Shown: positions 59,064-64,000 of the stretch, piece by piece | Position numbering within the stretch: the first letter of the stretch is position 1 | Layout: each line of letters opens with the position of its first letter | From: Halichoerus grypus | Taxonomy: Eukaryota > Chordata > Mammalia > Carnivora > Phocidae | Reading direction: 5' to 3' | DNA: 64,000 nt | NCBI RefSeq assembly: GCF_964656455.1 | Contig: NC_135716.1 | Coordinates: 82,424,484 to 82,488,483 of the forward strand | Program-made: the position numbers and the translations under genes | The notes under the pieces: model-generated | Databases searched by the model: none | What the model was told of the DNA's origin: nothing | The model's input: the letters and a program-made list of their open reading frames with translations, nothing else

Positions 59064-60430
59064 TTAGAACACTAGGTGTTAGACTTCTATGCAAAAGTGG
59101 GGCTGCCGAGCTAGCGTGATGAAACACATGGGGAGTCGTGTTCTGCCTTTCGCTGGGGCCTGAGTCTCACTCGCAAAAAGCTTTGGACTCCCTTGCAGTG
59201 CTCTCACGCAGGCACACAACAAAATGCTTCCACCCTCAGGAGCAGCTCTTTTACCTGCAGCACAGGCTTTCTACCGAGATTTTCCTTCGAGTTAGGTGGC
59301 TGTGTTTAAGCCTGCACACACACCATGGTCAACGGAACTAGCCCCATAACCATGTAGTGAGTTGAGAGCTGCCCTCTGTACCGGCCTGTCTCGCCCCAGA
59401 TATTACAAAATGGAAACCGCCCCCAGGCGCTCAGGCACACTACACCCTAAACAGCTTCGCCCACAGAGAAGTCGACGGTAGCTAAAGCACGGTTTCTCTA
59501 CAGTGTTTTTTCTTCGAGTTAGAACGCTAGCTATGAGACTTCCATGCAAAAGTGGGGCTGCCGTGCTAGCTTGATGAAACACATGGGGAGTCATGTTCTG
59601 CCTTTCACTGGGGCCTGAGTCTCACTCGCAAAAAGCTTTCGACTCGCTTGCAGTGCTCTCACGCACGCACACAACAAAATGCTGCCACCCTCAGGAGCAG
59701 CTGTTTTACCTGCAGCACAGGCTCTCAACCGAGTTTCTCCTTCGAGGTAGGTGGCTGTGTTTAAGCTGCCACACACACCCTGGGCAACGGTCCTAGCCCC
59801 ATAACCATGATGTGAGTTGAGAGCTGCCTTCTGTACCGGCCTGTGTCTCTCCCCCGATATTACGATATTGAAACCGTCCCCAGGCTCTCAGCCACAGTAC
59901 ACCCTAAACTGCTTCGCCCACAGAGAGGTCGACGGTAGCTAAAGCACGGTTTCTCTACTGTGTAGTTTCTTCGTGTTAGAACGCTAGCTATTAGACTTCC
60001 ATGCAAATGTGGGGCTGCCATGCTAGCTTGGTCAAACACATGGGGAGTCGTGTTCTGCCTTTCGCTGGGGCCTGAGTCTCACTCGCAAAAAGCTTTGGAC
60101 TCCCTTGCAGTGCTCTCAGGCACGCCCACAACAAAATGCTGCCACCCTCAGGAGCAGCTGCTTTACCTGAAGCACAGGCTCTCAACCGAGTTTTTCCTTC
60201 GAGTTAGGTGGCTTCATTTAAGCCTGCACACACACCCTGGGCAACGGTCCTAGCCCCATAACCATGATGTGGGTTGAGAGCTGCCCTCTGTACCGGCCTG
60301 TCTCTCCCCCGATATTACGATATTGAAACCGTCCCCAGGCTCTCAGCCACAGTACACCCTAAACTGCTTCGCCCACAGAGAGGTCGACAGTAGCTAAAGC
60401 ACGGTTTCTCTACAGTGTTGTTTCTTCCAG
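59064..60430 (+). repeat. A run, 3 units: a1 a2 a3
   Basis: Sister of 6290-7656 (CGAGATTTTCC, CTCGCCCCAG, GGCCTGTGTCTC). Private changes are CTCAGGCACAC, GAGAAGTCGACGG, GCTGCCATGC and CTCAGGCACGCCC. Confidence 0.9.
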
Positions 60431-61175
60431 TTAGAAAGCTAGCTATGAGACTTCCATTCAAAAGTGTGGCTGTAGTAATACTTTCATGGAACATGTGGGG
60501 AGTGATGTTCTGGCTTCTTTCAGGGCCTGGGTCTCACAAGGAAAATGGTTTTGGACTCACTTGCTGTGCACTCACGCATGCACACCACACAATGCGTCCA
60601 CCCTGAGGCCTGGCTATTTTAGCCTAACCAGGAATTCCCTACAGAGTTGTTCCTTTGACTTAGGTGGTTGTCTTATGGCCTGCAGGCACACCCGGGGCAG
60701 CGGTACTAGCCTCATAAACAGGAGGTGAGTTGAGAGCTGCCTTCCGCACCGGCCTGTTTCTCACTCCATTTCACGTATGGGACCCTTTCCCCGGTCTCTC
60801 CTACACGAGCACTATACAACTCCTGCGGCTTCAGGAATGGCATGCTGGCTAAAGCGCAGTAACACTACAGCATTGATTCTTGGTGTTAGTAGCCTGGTAG
60901 GCGAATGAGCTGCAGCTGGGATTCTTTATAGGCTTGTTTCTTCCCAGTCAGTGTCGAGCACATAGCATTCCAAGCACACATGGAGCAGTAGTGTTAGCTT
61001 CAGGTAGCAAGAGCTGAGTCCAGAGGTGCCTTGTGCCCGGACCTATTTCTCCCTTGGTTTCACGTATGGAACCCGTTCCCCAGGCTCTCAGCCACGGTTC
61101 TCCGTGTAATGCTTCCTCCATCTAGAGGTCGACGGTAGCTAAAGCACGGTTTCTCTACAGTGTTGTTTCTTCGAG
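60431..61175 (+). repeat. B unit 26 (H head), 745 bp
   Basis: Sister of 7657 (GGAATGGC, CACGGTTCTCC), with one base lost in GGCATGCTGG and with GCCTAACCAGG and GGTTGTCTTATGG. Confidence 0.9.
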
Positions 61176-62992
61176 TTAGAACACTAGCTGTTAGACTTCT
61201 ATGCAAAAGTGGGGCTGCCGTGCTAGCGTGATGAAACACATGGGGAGTCGTGTTCTGCCTTTCGCTGGGGCCTGAGTCTCACTCGCAAAAAGCTTTGGAC
61301 TCCCTTGCAGTGCTCTCACGCAGGCACACAACAAAATGCTTCCACCCTCAGGAGCAGCTCTTTTACCTGCAGCACAGGCTTTCTACCGAGTTTTTCCTTC
61401 GAGTTAGGTGGCTGTGTTTAAGCCTGCACACACACCATGGTCAACGGAACTAGCCCCATAACCATGTAGTGAGTTGAGAGCTGCCCTCTGTACCTGCCTG
61501 TCTCTCCCCAGATATTACAAAATGGAAACCGCCCCCAGGCGCTCAGCCACAGTACACCCTAAACTGCTTCGCCCACACAGAGGTCGACGGGAGCTAAAGA
61601 ACGGTTTCTCTACTGTGTAGTTTCTTCGTGTTAGAACGCTAGCTATTAGACTTCCATGCAAATGTGGGGCTGCCGTGCTAGCTTGGTCAAACACCTGGGG
61701 AGTCGTGTTCTGCCTTTCGCTGGGGCCTGAGTCTCACTCGCAAAAAGCTTTGGACTCCCTTGCAGTGCGCTCACGCTCGCACACAACAAAATGCTGCCCC
61801 CCTCAGGAGCAGCTGTTTTACCTGCAGCACAGGCTCTCAACCGAGTTTCTCCTTCGAGGTAGGTGGCTGTGTTTAAGCTGCCACACCCACCCTGGGCAAC
61901 GGTCCTAGCCCCATAACCATGATGTGAGTTGAGAGCTGCCTTCTGTACCGGCCTGTCTCACCCCCGATATTACGATATGGAAACCGTCCCCAGGCTCTCA
62001 GCCACAGTACACCCTAAACTGCTTCGCCCACAGAGAGGTCGACGGTAGCTAAAGAACGGTTTCTTTACTGTGTAGTTTCTTCGTGTTAGAACGCTAGCTC
62101 TTAGACTTCCATGCAAAAGTGGGGCTGCCGTGCTAGCTTGGTCAAACACCTGGGGAGTCGTGTTCTGCCATTCGCAGGGGCCTGAGTCTCACTCGCAAAA
62201 AGCTTTGGACTCCCTTGCAGTGCTCTCACGCACGCACACAACAAAATGCTGCCACCCTCAGGAGCAGCTGTTTTACCTGCAGCACAGGCTCTCAACCGAG
62301 TTTCTCCTTCGAGGTAGGTGGCTGTGTTTAAGCTGCCACACACACCCTGGGTATCGGTCCTAGCCCCATAACCATGATGTGAGTTGAGAGTTGTCTTCTG
62401 TACCGGCCTGTCTCTCCCCCGAAATTACGATATTGAAACCGCCCCAGGCTCTCAGCCACAGTACACCCTAAACTGCTTCGCCCACAGAGAGGTCGACGGT
62501 AGCTAAAGCACGGTTTCTCTACAGTGTTGTTTCTTCGAGTTAGAACGCTAGCTATTAGACTTCCATGCAAATGTGGGGCTGCCGTGCTAGCTTGGTCAAA
62601 CACATGGGGAGTCGTGTTCTGCCTTTCGCTGGGGCCTGAGTCTCACTCGCAAAAAGCTTTGGACTCCCTTGCAGTGCTCTCACGCACGCACACAACAAAA
62701 TGCTGCCACCCTCAGGAGCAGGTGCTTTACCTGAAGCACAGGCTCTCAACCGAGTTTTTCCTTCGAGTTAGGTGGCTTCATTTAAGCATACACACACCCT
62801 GGGCAACGGTCCTAGCCCCATAAACATGATGTGGGTTGAGAGCTGCCCTCTGTACCGGCCTGTCTCTCCCCCGATATTACGATATTGAAACCGTCCCCAG
62901 GCTCTCAGCCACAGTACACCCTAAACTGCTTCGCCCACAGAGAGGTCGACAGTAGCTAAAGCACGGTTTCTCTACAGTGTTGTTTCTTCCAG
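61176..62992 (+). repeat. A run, 4 units: a1 a2 a2 a3
   Basis: Sister of 8403-10218. Private changes are GCAGTGCGCTC, CTGCCCCCC and CACACCCACC. The exit is CCCCCGATATTACGATATTG rather than the ATGTTG form at 10.1 kb. Confidence 0.9.
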
Positions 62993-63738
62993 TTAGAAAG
63001 GTAGCTATTAGACTTCCATTCAAAAGTGTGGCCGTAGTTCTAGTTTCATGGAGCAAGTGGGGAGTCGTGTTCTGGCTTCTTTCAGGTCCTGGGTCTCACA
63101 AGGAAAATGGTTTTGGACTCACTTGCTGTGCACTCACGCATGCACACCACACAATGCGTCCACCCTGAGGCATGGCTATTTTAGGCGAAGCAGGAATTCC
63201 CTACAGAGTTGTTCCTTTGACTTCGGTGGTTGGCTTATGGCCTGCAGGGACACCCGGGGCAGCGGTACTAGCCTCATAAACAAGAGGTGAGTTGAGAGCT
63301 GCCTTCCGCACCGGCCTGTTTCTCACTCCATTTCACGTATGGGACCCTTTCCTCGGTCTCTCCTACACGAGCACTATACAACTCCTGCGGCTTCAGGAAC
63401 GGCAATGCTGGCTAAAGCGCAGTAACACTACAGCATTGATTCTTGGTGTTAGTAGCCTGGTAGGCGAATGAGCTGCAGCTGGGATTCTTTACAGGCTTGT
63501 TTCTTCCCACTCAGTGTCGAGCACATAGCATTCCAAGCACACATGGAGCAGTAGTGTTAGCTTCAGGTAGCAAGAGCTGAGTCCAGAGGTGCCTTGTGCC
63601 CGGACCTATTTCTCCCTTGGTTTCACGTATGGAACCCGTTCCCCAGGCTCTCAGCCACGGTACTCCGTGTAATGCTTCCTCCGTCTAGAGGTCGACGGTA
63701 GCTAAAGCACGGTTTCTCTACAGTGTTGTTTCTTCGAG
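62993..63738 (+). repeat. B unit 27 (Q head)
   Basis: Third copy of the 22872 lineage. It has CCCACTCAGTG in gamma, unlike its two sisters. Confidence 0.9.
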
Positions 63739-64000
63739 TTAGAACACTAGGTGTTAGATTTCTATGCAAAAGTGGGGCTGCCGTGCTAGCGTGATGAAAC
63801 ACATGGGGAGTCGTGTTCTGCCTTTCGCTGGGGCCTGAGTCTCACTCGCAAAAAGCTTTGGACTCCCTTGCAGTGCTCTCACGGAGGCACACAACAAAAT
63901 GCTTCCACCCTCAGGAGCAGCTATTTTACCTGCAGCACAGGCTCTCAACCGCGTTTTTCCTTCGAGTTAGGTGGCTGTGTTTAAGCCTGCACACACACCA
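63739..64000 (+). repeat. A unit (a1), cut by the window end
   Basis: It has TTAGATTTCTATGC and GGCTCTCAACCGCG as in the units after 22872 and 56662. A private CACGGAGGCAC replaces CACGCAGGCAC. Confidence 0.9.

Larger units (their letters stand above)
1..64000 (+). repeat. Satellite array with higher-order structure, spanning the whole window
   Basis: Every part of the window can be assigned to one of two head-to-tail units: A, about 455 bp, or B, about 746 bp. The spacing of the shared GTTCTG landmark fits this arithmetic: 26 B-to-B intervals sum to 63,028 bp, which is 26 B units plus 96 A units of mean 454.5 bp. All units lie in the same orientation. No inversion, transposon, long simple repeat or unique spacer interrupts them. 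Small ORFs of 60-144 codons recur only because the repeat recurs; they lie in several frames on both strands and are broken by indels in sister copies. Family and species are not recognised. A centromeric or pericentromeric location is inferred from the organisation alone. Confidence 0.97.

Noticed and set aside
1..64000. CRISPR array or bacterial/phage repeat cluster
   Set aside because: Units are 455 and 746 bp with no short direct repeats separated by unique spacers, and no cas-like or other prokaryotic genes are present.
1..64000. Identity with a named satellite such as primate gamma satellite (about 220 bp) or the horse 221-bp satellite
   Set aside because: Only the subunit length is similar. 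I cannot confirm any sequence match from memory, so no family name is assigned.

Overview
The whole 64-kb window is one uninterrupted satellite-DNA array of a eukaryotic genome, in a single orientation. I see no gene, RNA gene, transposable element or unique sequence in it. The many small open reading frames recur because the repeat recurs. I do not recognise the satellite family and cannot name the species. The hierarchical higher-order structure and CENP-B-box-like motifs suggest centromeric or pericentromeric heterochromatin, perhaps of a vertebrate; that placement is inference.

Building blocks: the basic unit is a subunit of about 227 bp, seen in diverged forms here called beta, alpha and gamma. 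Subunits are cut at the TTAG that follows a TTCG-type motif. Unit A (about 455 bp) is beta+alpha. Unit B (about 746 bp; 742 in one lineage) is beta'+alpha'+gamma, where gamma is an alpha-like subunit of 290 bp carrying about 60 extra bases. I count 27 B units (the first truncated by the window edge) and 96 complete A units plus one partial, all head to tail.

A units fall into three recognisable subtypes. a1 has GGCACACAAC, TGCTTCCACC and CAACGGAACTAG. a2 has CGCACACAAC, CTGTTTTACC and CAACGGTCCTAG. a3 has CTGCTTTACCTGAAGC, GGCTTCATTTAAG and usually GTCGACAGTAGC. B units have two head types: Q (GTAGTTCTAG or GTAGTACTAG, GGAGCAAG) and H (GTAGTAATAC, GGAACATG). A typical cassette is B-a1-a2-a3 (2.11 kb), but the A run between consecutive B units varies from 0 to 10.

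Layout: 1-5.5 kb matches a block starting at 43.4 kb; 5.3-10.1 kb matches 58.1-62.9 kb; 10.0-13.4 kb matches 18.9-22.3 kb; 13.1-17.4 kb matches 50.2-54.5 kb; 22.3-24.3 kb has further copies at 56.1 and 62.4 kb; 24.5-31 kb is a run of 2.11-kb cassettes; 30.9-32.4 kb holds two B units directly in tandem; 32.4-36.9 kb is the longest and most irregular A run; 39.1-49.6 kb is a 5,126-bp higher-order repeat in about two tandem copies. The array looks like a patchwork of multi-kb duplications joined at shared subunit homology, as unequal exchange and conversion would produce. Array-scale comparisons were done by eye; block edges are approximate and no percentage identities were computed.
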